Positions 26,015 to 35,650 of a DNA stretch of 64,000 bases are shown in pieces. Made by a program: the position numbers and the translations under genes. Location: NCBI GenBank assembly GCA_028714895.1, contig JAQTLM010000006.1, positions 84,817 through 148,816 on the forward strand, in the 5' to 3' direction. Each line of letters starts with the position of its first letter. Position 1 is the stretch's first letter. The notes beneath the pieces are model-generated. The model worked only from the letters and a program-made list of their open reading frames with translations. It did no database searches and was not told the DNA's origin. Origin of the DNA: Gallionella sp. Lineage in GTDB: Bacteria > Pseudomonadota > Gammaproteobacteria > Burkholderiales > Gallionellaceae.

Positions 26015-26320
26015 CTAAATAATCCCCGATTCAACCTTGTAGCGCACATAAAAAATATTCAGATTCTGTGCGCGCACCCGTTGCATGATCTGCTCGGCGA
26101 GCTTGTCGTCCAGAATGAACTCAATCTTCACCGCCAGCTCTCCGGCAAGCTCGAAAAAAGTCTCCTCATGCAGCCTGCCGTGCCGGCCGAACCCGGCAAT
26201 GGCGCGGAATGCCGAGCCGCCGAGGATGCCGAGAGCCTTGGCCTCTTCCAGCAGCCATTCATACAAAGGCACCCCGGCGTGATGCTGTTTTTCAGTGACA
26301 TAAAAAGTGAGCTGATCCAT
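26015..26320 (-). CDS. DUF190 family protein
   Basis: A 101-residue protein with the ferredoxin-like DUF190 pattern: DQLTFYVTEKQHHAGVPLYEWLLEEAKALGI is the first strand-helix unit, then GGSAFRAIAGFGRHG, then the second strand pair ELAVKIEFILDDKLAEQ. These PII-like small proteins are frequently encoded beside the CrcB fluoride channel, as here (10 bases downstream of crcB). GGAG precedes the ATG at 26320 at good spacing. Its biochemical role is not established. Confidence 0.85.
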   Translation of the reverse strand: MDQLTFYVTEKQHHAGVPLYEWLLEEAKALGILGGSAFRAIAGFGRHGRLHEETFFELAGELAVKIEFILDDKLAEQIMQRVRAQNLNIFYVRYKVESGII

Positions 26321-26330
26321 CGTTGATCTC

Positions 26331-26714
26331 CTAGTGTTGAAGCCATTTGAAAGTTTGGATACCAAGTACCGTCATCAGCAGCGAGCCGCCGAGATGCGCC
26401 GCGATGATGCCCGCCCCCCACGCATACTGCCCGCGCAGCAGCAAGGTGACGGTCTCCGCCGAGAAGGTGGAAAAAGTGGTTAGCCCGCCGAGAAAGCCGG
26501 TGATGATCAGCAACCGCCATTCCGGCGATAGTGCCGGATGCTGCATGAAGAATGCGATCGCCAACCCGATCAGGTAGCCGCCGACCAGGTTGGCCGCGAG
26601 CGTGCCGAGCGGCAATTCCGGCAGCACCGGGTTGAACCATAGCCCGAAGCCCCAGCGCAGCCATGCGCCTGCGGCTGCGCCGATTCCTATCGCGAGAAAT
26701 GCATAGAGCGTCAT
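26331..26714 (-). CDS. crcB: fluoride channel CrcB (Fluc)
   Basis: A 127-residue four-helix membrane protein that forms dual-topology dimers exporting fluoride. Typical features are [13 protein letters not shown] in helix 1, the [14 protein letters not shown] segment with the conserved Asn, and [15 protein letters not shown] with the Phe-box residues and the central sodium-site GGLTTFST. Length is usual. No fluoride riboswitch was recognised upstream. Confidence 0.95.
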   Translation of the reverse strand: MTLYAFLAIGIGAAAGAWLRWGFGLWFNPVLPELPLGTLAANLVGGYLIGLAIAFFMQHPALSPEWRLLIITGFLGGLTTFSTFSAETVTLLLRGQYAWGAGIIAAHLGGSLLMTVLGIQTFKWLQH

Positions 26715-26726
26715 ATCCTTGCCCGG

Positions 26727-27050
26727 TTACCGCTGCTTCCAGGCTTGATCAAAAGCAGCTTGCGCCTTATCAGACCGCTTCTTGCTTTCAACGTAACGTT
26801 TTTCCGACTGGGCCGCTTTTTTCCGCTCTGCTCCCAATTGTTTTTTCAACCGTTCCATTTCCTTTTCAGTCACAGCCACGCGTTTCGCATCGGCATCGCG
26901 CTCCGCTTCGGCGACTTTCACCTCATCCTGTGCGATCCGCAATGCCGTCTGCACGGTAGACAAATCCTTGGCCAGAGCCGAAGGCGGCAAGCCAAACAGG
27001 AAAATGACCAGCAACAGCGTGCCTGGTAACAGCAGTTTATTCCCGAACAT
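26727..27050 (-). CDS. secreted coiled-coil protein of unknown function
   Basis: A 107-residue protein not assigned to a family. A signal peptide (residues 1-27, ending PPSALA) is followed by a single long charged helix of about 75 residues rich in Ala, Lys, Glu and Arg with heptad-like spacing (VAVTEKEMERLKKQLGAERK). GAGGTGGG stands before the ATG at 27050, a strong ribosome-binding site. It is 12 bases upstream of crcB, so it may be cotranscribed. A periplasmic coiled coil is the most that can be said. Confidence 0.65.
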   Translation of the reverse strand: MFGNKLLLPGTLLLVIFLFGLPPSALAKDLSTVQTALRIAQDEVKVAEAERDADAKRVAVTEKEMERLKKQLGAERKKAAQSEKRYVESKKRSDKAQAAFDQAWKQR

Positions 27051-27105
27051 AACCCACCTCTAAATATGTACTGTGCAATCCGATAATCGTCTTGTGCAGC
27101 GCATT

Positions 27106-28449
27106 CTACCCCACCAGATAGACCGGCGCGAAGCCTCCGCCCGGCGTGCGGAAATTGGTAGTCTGGCCCTGGTAGAGCCGCGCCGCAACCAGTTGCACCC
27201 CACCTTCGTAAACGTAACAGCGCACGTCGTACTTGAGCGAAACAGGTTCGCCCTCATTCACGCAAACGCTGCGCTCGCCGGGTGCGGCCATACGCTGTGC
27301 GATATAACCGCCCTGCATAATGTCACCGAACACACGGCGCGTAAGATTCGCACCGCGATACGCGCCCTTGCTGCCGTAGCCGCTGCTCGGCTTGAAGAAC
27401 AGACTCTTGCGCTCCTGCCATAAAGCTTCTTCCATTTCTGCTTTCACCACGATGGTGCGCGGAATGCCCGCCCGCAAGGTGGCGATGTCGGCCTCGTTCG
27501 CGCCGAGCGCGCACAGCGCCTCCGCATCTGTCAGCCGCGCCAGATTGCGCTTGTCGGCATAACGGGCATAGTGCGCGGGACCGGGCGTCAGCACCGCGCT
27601 GCCTTCCAGATACGCCTGCCGCAAGACAGGATGCTGCTGCAATGAAAAATCCGTCAGGCGGTTGTACACCAGATCGATCTTCTGGTCGCCACCGGAAGAT
27701 TCAAGATACAGGCCATCGCCGCGCGCATGCAATGCGGCGGGTTCGACGATATAGGCCGCGATCCCGGCGCGCTCGAACATGCGCTGCGCCAGCATGAACT
27801 CGGGATACAGGTATTGCGCCTCTGGCTGCTCGTCCACGATGGCGACGCCCTGCAACGGCGCGTCGCCGCGCGCCAGCCGCCACTCGTTGCGAAACATCTC
27901 GATGAACACCTGTTCAAAGTTCGCTTCCGCCGTCGCAGTTCCCGGCCAACTTGTCTCGCGCTGACTATCGAGCAGCAGCGCATTCAGGAACCCGCCGCCC
28001 GCGTTGCTGTTGATCTCGATGAGATGCGCGCCGTCGGCATTGAGGTGGAAGTCATAGCCATAAAACACCCCTTTGGTGAAATGCTGCACCTCATTCCATC
28101 CGTCATTCCGGCGCAGGCCGGAATCCAGCGGTTTTATCGAAAAAGAATTTTCAGCACGACCCCGCTGCGCGGAGAGATTTTCAACTGACTGGATTCCGGC
28201 CTGCGCCGGAATGACAGAGTTGCTCCACCCCGGCAGAGCCACCACCCGCTCCACCGCCTTGATCACCGCACGCATCTGCTGCATCTGCGCAGCCACGATG
28301 AACACCGGCGCATAGGCAAATAGATGCGGGCAACGCTCCGTCACCAGGCTGCGCCACGCCTCACCTTCTCTCTGCATCGCGCGCTGCAGCGCGGCACGGT
28401 CCAGCGTGGCAGCATGACAATCAGCATTAAGCCGTTCCGTCTCGCTCAT
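27106..28449 (-). CDS. ATP-grasp-like (glutathionylspermidine synthase-like) protein with in-frame palindrome
   Basis: A 447-residue protein. The stretch HLNADGAHLIEINSNAGGG, then SLFFKPSSGYGSKGAYRG and GGYIAQRMA.PGER resembles the nucleotide- and metal-binding parts of ATP-grasp ligases, but I cannot name the substrate. Residues about 79-116 (VIPAQAGIQSVENL ... LDSGLRRNDGW) are not native protein: they are the translation of a 114-base palindromic repeat, exactly 38 codons. The ATG at 28449 directly follows the stop of the chalcone-isomerase-like gene. A related uninterrupted protein would be near 409 residues. Confidence 0.6.
   Translation of the reverse strand: MSETERLNADCHAATLDRAALQRAMQREGEAWRSLVTERCPHLFAYAPVFIVAAQMQQMRAVIKAVERVVALPGWSNSVIPAQAGIQSVENLSAQRGRAENSFSIKPLDSGLRRNDGWNEVQHFTKGVFYGYDFHLNADGAHLIEINSNAGGGFLNALLLDSQRETSWPGTATAEANFEQVFIEMFRNEWRLARGDAPLQGVAIVDEQPEAQYLYPEFMLAQRMFERAGIAAYIVEPAALHARGDGLYLESSGGDQKIDLVYNRLTDFSLQQHPVLRQAYLEGSAVLTPGPAHYARYADKRNLARLTDAEALCALGANEADIATLRAGIPRTIVVKAEMEEALWQERKSLFFKPSSGYGSKGAYRGANLTRRVFGDIMQGGYIAQRMAAPGERSVCVNEGEPVSLKYDVRCYVYEGGVQLVAARLYQGQTTNFRTPGGGFAPVYLVG
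28102..28215. repeat. 114-bp palindromic element with 27-bp perfect arms inside a gene
   Basis: Left arm GTCATTCCGGCGCAGGCCGG... (28102-28128) and its exact complement (28189-28215) enclose a 60-base centre. The length is a multiple of three and both arms read through without a stop in the gene's frame, so the reading frame survives. Confidence 0.92.
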
Positions 28450-29013
28450 TTATTGTCCGCCCAATAATTTCTGCTTGAGGTCGGCCTGTGCCGGCTTGTC
28501 GCCGAGCCAGACTTTCAGCAATGCGCTATTGAATGACGCGCCGCCGACCGTACCCTTCGCCACGCCGTTCACACTGACCCGCGTGCCGCTGCCCGGCAGA
28601 TAATCCAGCGTCACAACATCGCCCTTTTTTATTTCATCGATCGCGTGGAAAATCGCCGCGAATTCCTTGAGTGGTATCTCCAGCGCGCTCAATTCGGCGG
28701 GAGTATGATTGGCCGCAATGGCATTATTCAGCGCGCTGAACAAGTGATCGGCGCTGATGCCGATCAACAAATGCAGCGCCACGCGCTTTTCGCCGCTGTC
28801 GGCCAGTACCGCCGCACCGCTGGTGATTTTCTCCGGCAGGTAGAGCGCTGCGATATACAAATCGAGAAAAAATCTGCGGCGCACCCCGGCGCCATTCAGT
28901 TGCAAATCCCGGTTGCCAAAATGCACGTTGTCCGCCAGCTTTACCCCAGCCACCTCAAGGGCAAACGCCTGTGCGGTCAAACACAGTAACAATATACAAA
29001 TAAATTTCTTCAC
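28450..29013 (-). CDS. chalcone-isomerase-like periplasmic protein
   Basis: A 187-residue exported protein: signal peptide KKFICILLLCLTAQAFA, then the bacterial chalcone-isomerase-like fold (LEVAGVKLADNVHFGNRDLQLNGAGVRR; FFLDLYIAALYLPEK; GDVVTLDYLPGSGTRVSVNG; FNSALLKVWLGDKP). Members of this family in bacteria rarely have known activity. GTG at 29013 is the start, with AAGGGG upstream. It is followed immediately by the ATP-grasp-like gene. Confidence 0.82.
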   Translation of the reverse strand: MKKFICILLLCLTAQAFALEVAGVKLADNVHFGNRDLQLNGAGVRRRFFLDLYIAALYLPEKITSGAAVLADSGEKRVALHLLIGISADHLFSALNNAIAANHTPAELSALEIPLKEFAAIFHAIDEIKKGDVVTLDYLPGSGTRVSVNGVAKGTVGGASFNSALLKVWLGDKPAQADLKQKLLGGQ

Positions 29014-29039
29014 TTTTCCCCTTCAGACAATAACGCCTG

Positions 29040-29158
29040 GAAAACGTCACGAGCGCCGTCAGGACAAGGCGCGCGATAGCGAGAAACCGGAATGTACAAA
29101 CCAGTACATGAGGATTTCGAGCTATCGAGCAACGCAGTCATGGCGGCGCACAGTAGCT
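29040..29158. repeat. dispersed repeat downstream of the thiolase gene
   Basis: An imperfect palindrome centred near 29100: GCGATAGCGAGAAACCGG ... GTAC..GTACATGAGGATTTCGAGCTATCG. It has the look of an intergenic repeat family of betaproteobacteria and encodes no gene. It may end the fatty-acid operon transcript. Confidence 0.5.
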
Positions 29159-30355
<1,197 letters not shown>

Positions 30356-30365
30356 GATCTGCTCC

Positions 30366-31010
30366 TTATATCTTTTTTGGATAAAGCTGATTAATTATCT
30401 CAACGACCATTTCAAATGTATGGGTATCCGCAGGCTTTAATTGACCGCTACCATGAGCATATTCGTTTCGAATCTTTGGAATAGTTTCTTTGAAAATTCC
30501 CAACCAATCGCAATCCAAGTCTTCCTGAGTTACTACCACTTCGGAATTACTCCATTCCATACTTTCCAAGCCAGCCGCCATCATTTCCTGCATTTTTTCA
30601 AATGAGTGTCGCATTTCAGCGCGATTCCAAGCCCAATGCTCACGGGTAGTGAACATTTCATTATTAATGTGATTATTCTCAATTGCATGGTTCATGAGTT
30701 TTTTAAGGCCAAAACCACGTTGCCCCTTCTGCTCCTTTACCAAATCAGGGAATCTTTCTCGAAGAGCGAATTCAAGGCTCGCCAAAGCTTGTTGTTCAGA
30801 CACAGGATAGAAGCGATAAACAAACCATGCGTATAAGTACAAGTTTTTTGCTGTTTCAAAATGAGTTACCACATCAATCGGTACGGTTTCATTCAATTTA
30901 AAACGAGCAATTGCTTCGTATTGACTTTCAACGAGTCTCTGCTGAGTGCGCACATCAGGCTTACACACTGTGCCAGGCAACCTTAACTGATCACACTCGT
31001 TAATTTCCAA
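30366..31010 (-). CDS. AT-rich ORF with a HEPN-like RNEYAH motif, function unknown
   Basis: A 214-residue, mainly helical, soluble protein wedged between fadA (10 bases) and the FadB-like gene (26 bases). I do not recognise a family. Near the C-terminus it carries RNEYAHG, which fits the Rx4H active motif of HEPN ribonucleases, in a predicted helix. The gene is clearly richer in A and T than its neighbours and starts with TTG (31010) behind GGAA, both suggesting acquisition from elsewhere. No antitoxin-like partner is visible. A HEPN nuclease or defence-related protein is one possibility; confirmation needs a structure-based search. Confidence 0.6.
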   Translation of the reverse strand: MEINECDQLRLPGTVCKPDVRTQQRLVESQYEAIARFKLNETVPIDVVTHFETAKNLYLYAWFVYRFYPVSEQQALASLEFALRERFPDLVKEQKGQRGFGLKKLMNHAIENNHINNEMFTTREHWAWNRAEMRHSFEKMQEMMAAGLESMEWSNSEVVVTQEDLDCDWLGIFKETIPKIRNEYAHGSGQLKPADTHTFEMVVEIINQLYPKKI

Positions 31011-31036
31011 GGTTATATTCCAATCAAATAACGTTT

Positions 31037-33577
31037 CTAATTCCGCAACGGCTTGCCGTTCTTCAGCATGTGCTCAATCCGCGCCTGCGTCTTTTCGGTC
31101 GCAATCAATTCCATGAAGTGGCGACGCTCGAGATCGAGCAGCCATTGCTCGTCCACGAGGCTGCCCGCATCCACGTCGCCGCCGCACATGGTCTCGGCGA
31201 TGCGGCAGCCGATGTTGTAATCGTGCTCGGAGATGAAGCCGCCTTTGAGCAGGTTGACCATCGCGGCCTTCAGCGTCGCGATGCCGGTACGTCCGGCGAC
31301 GGGGATCTGGTGCGGCGCTAATGGCGGACGGTAGGCCGTGGCGTTGAGCGCTTTGGCTTCTTCCTTCGCGACGTGCAGCAGCTCGAAGCGATTCAGCACG
31401 ATGCGGTCGGACTGCCTGAGGTAGCCCATCTCGCGCGCGAGCTCGGCGCTCTTCGCGACTTCGCCCGTGGCGATGTTCTGGAAGTAGCGCTTGAGGTGCG
31501 GGAAGATGTCGGCGCGGCCTTCGATGGCAAGGCGCTGCGCCTCTGCCGCGGCGCGCATGGCCATCTCCTTGCAGCCGCCGCCTGCGGGCAGCAGGCCGAC
31601 GCCGACTTCGACGAGGCCGATGTAGCTTTCCAGCGTGGCGACGATGCGCGAGCAGTGCATGGAAAATTCGCAGCCGCCGCCGAGTGCCAGGCCGTCCACC
31701 GCGGCGACGGTCGGCACCTGCGCGTATCTCAGGCGCTGCGAGACCTGCTGGAATTTCGCGACCACGTCCGCGACATGCGGCACATGGCCGGTGGCGGCGT
31801 TGACGATATCGCCCAACCCCCCGCCGCCCGCGACGGTGTATTTGACGCGCGTGACCGCGCCCTTGAACTTGTCGAGCAGGCCGCCCGCATCCGCCCCCTC
31901 CTGCATGCCCTGCATCGCCTGCAACAGGTTCGCGCCCGCCGAGAACGGCGGCTCGACTTGCCAGAGGATCAGCGCGCTGAAGTGCGCCTCGGCCTCGTCC
32001 ACCGCGCGCAGGATGCCGTCGAGCACCTCGTTGCTGATGGTGTGCATCTTGGTCCTGAAGCTCAGGATGGCGATGCCGTCGCCCATGTGCCACATGCGGA
32101 TGTCGTCGTTCTCGAACACGGTCTCGCCGTAGTGCGCGGTCTCGCCGAGCAGGCGGTCGGGGAAGAGCTGGCGGCGGTAGACGGATAGTTGGGAGCGGGG
32201 TTGATAGCCCCTCACCCCCTGCCCCTCTCCCGCCTGCGGGCGAGGGGAGCCTGCTGTTGATGGTGCGAAGGAACCCTGCGGGGTGTGCACGCCGGTGCGC
32301 GCCGGGTCGGCTGCCCAGCCGGGCAGCGGGACATCGGACATCGCCTTGCCTGCCGCGATGTCGTTGGCGATCCAGCCCGCCACCTGCTGCCAGCCTGCGG
32401 CCTGCCAGATTTCGAACGGGCCGCTGTCCCAGCCGAAGCCCCAGCGCACCGCAAGGTCAAGATCGCGCGCGTTGCCGGCGATATGCTCGAGTTGCAGCGC
32501 ACAGTAGTGGAACACGTCGCGGAACGTCGCCCAGAGGAATTGCGCCTGCGGATGCTGGCTGCCGTGCAACCCGGCGAGTTTCTTCGCCCAGTCGCGCTCG
32601 CGCAGGATTTCCTTTACGCCATCGTCTATCTTGGCATCGGACAGGCGATATTCCTTGGTGTGCAGATCGAGCACATGGATTTCCTTGCCGATCTTCTGAT
32701 AGATCCCCTTTTTGGTCTTCTGCCCGAGCGCGCCCTGGTCGACGAGCTGGCTCAGCCAGCCGGGCAGGTCGAAATGCTTGTGCCACGGGTCGTCGGTGAG
32801 GTTCTCGCGCATGGTGTTGACCACGTGCGCGAACACGTCGAGGCCGACCACGTCCAGCGTGCGGAAGGTCGCGCTCTTGGGGCGGCCGAGGTAGCGGCCG
32901 GTGAGCGCGTCCACGGTATCGAAGCCGAGGTTGTATGCCGCCGCGTGGTGCTTGGTGGCGAGCATGGAGAACACGCCGATGCGGTTGGCGATGAAGTTGG
33001 GCGTGTCCTTGGCGCGCACCACGCCCTTGCCCAGCGTGGAGACGAGGAAGGTCTCCAGTTGGTCGAGCAGCGGCGCCTCAGTCTCGCGGCAGGCGATCAG
33101 CTCGACCAGGTGCATGTAGCGCGGCGGATTGAAGAAGTGGATGCCGCAAAAGCGGTGCCGCAGGTTTTCCGGGAACGACTGCGCCAGTTGATTGATCGAC
33201 AGGCCTGAGGTGTTGCTGGCGAAGATGGTGCGTTCGCCCAAAAATGGCGCAACCTTGCGGTACAGGTCGGATTTCCAGTCCATGCGCTCGGCGATGGCCT
33301 CGATGACCAGATCGCAGTCGCGCAATTTCTCCAAGTGCTGTTCGTAGTTGGCGGGCTGGATGCAGGTGAGCTTGGTGGGGCTGGCCAGCGGGCTGGGGTC
33401 GAGCTTTTTCAGGCCTTCCAGCGCGCGGCTCACGTTGCCGTTGGGGTCGCCATCCTTGGCGGGCAACTCGAACAGCAGCGTTTCCACGTTGGCGTTAACC
33501 AGATGTGCGGCAATCTGCGCGCCCATCACTCCGGCGCCCAGCACCGCGACCTTGCGTACATGAAAATTCGCGCTCAT
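31037..33577 (-). CDS. 3-hydroxyacyl-CoA dehydrogenase / enoyl-CoA hydratase fusion (FadN/FadB-like)
   Basis: An 846-residue bifunctional beta-oxidation enzyme. The dehydrogenase comes first: NAD-binding VAVLGAGVMGAQIAAHLV, then SNTSGLSINQLA and HFFNPPRYMHLVELI with the catalytic His. The enoyl-CoA hydratase/isomerase domain follows (GGGCEFSMHCSRIVA; GLVEVGVGLLPAGGG), the reverse of E. coli FadB, as in FadN proteins. Between the domains, residues about 431-457 (STAGSPRPQAGEGQGVRG) derive from an inserted hairpin repeat. It works with the neighbouring thiolase, ligase and acyl-CoA dehydrogenase. Confidence 0.9.
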   Translation of the reverse strand: MSANFHVRKVAVLGAGVMGAQIAAHLVNANVETLLFELPAKDGDPNGNVSRALEGLKKLDPSPLASPTKLTCIQPANYEQHLEKLRDCDLVIEAIAERMDWKSDLYRKVAPFLGERTIFASNTSGLSINQLAQSFPENLRHRFCGIHFFNPPRYMHLVELIACRETEAPLLDQLETFLVSTLGKGVVRAKDTPNFIANRIGVFSMLATKHHAAAYNLGFDTVDALTGRYLGRPKSATFRTLDVVGLDVFAHVVNTMRENLTDDPWHKHFDLPGWLSQLVDQGALGQKTKKGIYQKIGKEIHVLDLHTKEYRLSDAKIDDGVKEILRERDWAKKLAGLHGSQHPQAQFLWATFRDVFHYCALQLEHIAGNARDLDLAVRWGFGWDSGPFEIWQAAGWQQVAGWIANDIAAGKAMSDVPLPGWAADPARTGVHTPQGSFAPSTAGSPRPQAGEGQGVRGYQPRSQLSVYRRQLFPDRLLGETAHYGETVFENDDIRMWHMGDGIAILSFRTKMHTISNEVLDGILRAVDEAEAHFSALILWQVEPPFSAGANLLQAMQGMQEGADAGGLLDKFKGAVTRVKYTVAGGGGLGDIVNAATGHVPHVADVVAKFQQVSQRLRYAQVPTVAAVDGLALGGGCEFSMHCSRIVATLESYIGLVEVGVGLLPAGGGCKEMAMRAAAEAQRLAIEGRADIFPHLKRYFQNIATGEVAKSAELAREMGYLRQSDRIVLNRFELLHVAKEEAKALNATAYRPPLAPHQIPVAGRTGIATLKAAMVNLLKGGFISEHDYNIGCRIAETMCGGDVDAGSLVDEQWLLDLERRHFMELIATEKTQARIEHMLKNGKPLRN
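32206..32285. repeat. hairpin repeat inserted in frame in the FadB/FadN-like gene
   Basis: The core hairpin is CCCCTC.CCCGC-CT-GCGGG.GAGGGG (32222-32247), preceded by CCCCTCACCCCCTGCCCC. Similar hairpins with this sequence are a known dispersed family in proteobacteria. It sits at the linker between the two enzyme domains, where extra residues should be tolerated. A related fragment occurs in the FadE-like gene at 35947-35963. Confidence 0.75.
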
Positions 33578-33609
33578 AACGACTCCATAAATCTGGGAAA
33601 TTAAGCCAA

Positions 33610-35427
33610 CTAATGCCGCTCGTAGAGCTGCTTGATCTGTGCTGCAAGTTGCTTCGCCACTTTGTCGCGCTTAAGTTTTAAGGTGGGTGTGAGCAGGCCG
33701 TTTTCCATGGTCCACGGTTCCTGCAACAGCAGCACGCGGCGCACATGCGCGTAGCCGGGAAAACCGCGCAGACTGAGCGCAATACGTTTCAATACCCTGC
33801 CTTCCACGCGGCTGTCGACCATGGCTTCCGGCATATCGGCGCGCACGCCGGCTTCTTTGACAAAATGCTGCCATACCTCGGCATTGACCACCGCCAGCGC
33901 CACCAGATAGGGATGCGCTTCGCCAAATATCATCACTTGGTCGAACAAGGGATCACGCAAGATCGCCAGCTCCATATCGGTCGGCGGCACTTTTTCGCCG
34001 TTCGACATGACGATGATTTCCTTGATACGCCCGGTAATATAGATATGCCCGGTTTCACTGATACGCACTATATCGCCAGTGTTCAGCCAGCCGTCCGCAT
34101 CGATGATGGCCTTCGTCGCCTCGGGATTATTCCAGTAGCCCATCATCACATTCGGCCCCTTCACCAGCAGCGCGTTCTGCTCGCCGAGTTTTACCTGCAC
34201 ATCGCGGATCGGTCGTCCGACGCTGTCGGGGAAATTATTTTCCGGGTGGTTGCCGCTGATGACCGGGCTGGTCTCGGTCAACCCGTAACCCTGTATGACG
34301 GGCAGCCCCAGCCCGATGAATACCCGCGAAATTTCCGGCGACAATGCCGCTCCACCGCTAAGGGCAACGCGCAGCCGTCCGCCGAGGTGATCGAGGACTT
34401 TCTGCGCAATCAGCTTTTGCAATAACGGCCAGAGCAGGAACGACAGCTTCCATGTGCCGCGCCCCTGCTGATACAGGAACCGCGCCCAGCCGACATCGAC
34501 AGTGAAGTTGAACAGCTTGCGCTTCAGCGGAGAGCCTTCTTCCAGTCTGGTGCATATCGCACCATACACGCGCTCATAAATGCGCGGCACCGAAACCAGG
34601 ATGGTGGGGCGGATGATATGCATATCCCCGGACAGCTGCGCAACGGAGCGCGCAAAAGCGACCTTCGCACCGGCCATTACCGACAGGTAATAGCCAATGG
34701 TGCGCTCGAAAGTATGCGACAGCGGCAGAAAGGATAAAAATGTATCGTTTTCATTGACCGGAAAAAAATCCAGACAGGCGTATGCATTGATCAGCATATT
34801 GGCGTGGTTCAGCATCACGCCTTTCGGTTTGCCGGTAGTGCCGGAAGTGTAAATGATGCTTGCCAGCTCGTTCATTTGACAGGGTTGTGCGGGCTGCAAT
34901 TGCGCCGTGGGCGGCAGAAATTCTGCCATGGCTTGCAGGCGCGGCTCGGCGCTGTCGCGTACCGTGTCGATGCTCACGAAACGCTTCACACCGCCAAGCT
35001 GGTCGCACACCGTGCGCAAGGCTTGCCATTGTTCGTCGGTTTCAAACAGCAGCACTTTTACATCGGCATCGTTGATAATGTAAGCAGCATTGTCCGGCCT
35101 GTCCACGGTGTACAGCGGCACTACCACCAGCCCCAGCGACATCGCCGCCTGATCGAACATCATCCAGTAAGGGCAGTTGCGCAGCATGATCGCCACGCGG
35201 TCGCCGCGCTGCAATCCCAAGCCAGCCAGCGCCGCCTGCCAGCGCGCGATTTCGCCAAGCATCTCCCGCCAGGTAATGTCGCGCCAGATATTCTGCTGAA
35301 AATAATGATAGGCGACTTTGTCCGGCGAGCGGTGTGCGCGCTCCACGAACAGCCCGTGCAACGTGCCCGCCTGCTGCGGTGTGATTACATCATTTTGTCG
35401 TACCTGCATCTTACCCTCTTGATCCAT
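33610..35427 (-). CDS. long-chain fatty-acid--CoA ligase
   Basis: An AMP-forming acyl-CoA synthetase of 605 residues that activates fatty acids for beta-oxidation. Motifs: P-loop YTSGTTGKPKGVMLNH (about residue 195), GYGLTETSPVISGN, WLNTGDIV and the hinge ITGRIKEIIVMSNGEKVPP. It resembles the FadD15/long-chain group rather than short-chain ligases. Two ATG starts are possible (35427 and 35409); both have purine-rich sequences upstream. It lies 32 bases upstream of the FadB-like gene in the same orientation. Confidence 0.9.
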   Translation of the reverse strand: MDQEGKMQVRQNDVITPQQAGTLHGLFVERAHRSPDKVAYHYFQQNIWRDITWREMLGEIARWQAALAGLGLQRGDRVAIMLRNCPYWMMFDQAAMSLGLVVVPLYTVDRPDNAAYIINDADVKVLLFETDEQWQALRTVCDQLGGVKRFVSIDTVRDSAEPRLQAMAEFLPPTAQLQPAQPCQMNELASIIYTSGTTGKPKGVMLNHANMLINAYACLDFFPVNENDTFLSFLPLSHTFERTIGYYLSVMAGAKVAFARSVAQLSGDMHIIRPTILVSVPRIYERVYGAICTRLEEGSPLKRKLFNFTVDVGWARFLYQQGRGTWKLSFLLWPLLQKLIAQKVLDHLGGRLRVALSGGAALSPEISRVFIGLGLPVIQGYGLTETSPVISGNHPENNFPDSVGRPIRDVQVKLGEQNALLVKGPNVMMGYWNNPEATKAIIDADGWLNTGDIVRISETGHIYITGRIKEIIVMSNGEKVPPTDMELAILRDPLFDQVMIFGEAHPYLVALAVVNAEVWQHFVKEAGVRADMPEAMVDSRVEGRVLKRIALSLRGFPGYAHVRRVLLLQEPWTMENGLLTPTLKLKRDKVAKQLAAQIKQLYERH

Positions 35428-35563
35428 TCACCCTAAAACCACAATCCAAGCCACAGAGTTCACAGAGCACACAGAGAGAATGACGATTTAACCAATTTCT
35501 TCCTCTCACTCGGATAATGAGCCAACTCCTTGTTCAAACCGCCTGTTTTTCCTCTGTGTTCTC

Positions 35564-35624
35564 TGATGCAACTCCTAGCCATTCGACTAGGCCGGCAAAA
35601 GGCGCCTGCCAAGTCGCTGGTTAT
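35564..35624 (+). repeat. 61-bp novel repeat, copy A, intergenic
   Basis: It begins TGATGCAACTCCTAGCCATT, has the stem GGCCGGC-AAAAGGC-GCCTGCC (one mismatch) and ends CCAAGTCGCTGGTTAT. It lies between the acyl-CoA ligase and FadE genes. The whole gap 35428-35650 holds this repeat and otherwise no gene; the segment CACAGAGTTCACAGAG...CACAGAG (35453-35475) is a short direct-repeat run. Confidence 0.85.
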
Positions 35625-35650
35625 GTGGCCAAGCGTTTTCCAGATTATAT

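Noticed and set aside
26015..27105. Fluoride riboswitch upstream of crcB
   Set aside because: I found no sequence with the expected pseudoknot layout ahead of crcB or of the coiled-coil gene.
28102..28215. Frameshift or assembly error as cause of the odd segment in the ATP-grasp-like protein
   Set aside because: The segment is exactly 38 codons with perfect palindromic arms, and family-like sequence continues in the same frame on both sides.
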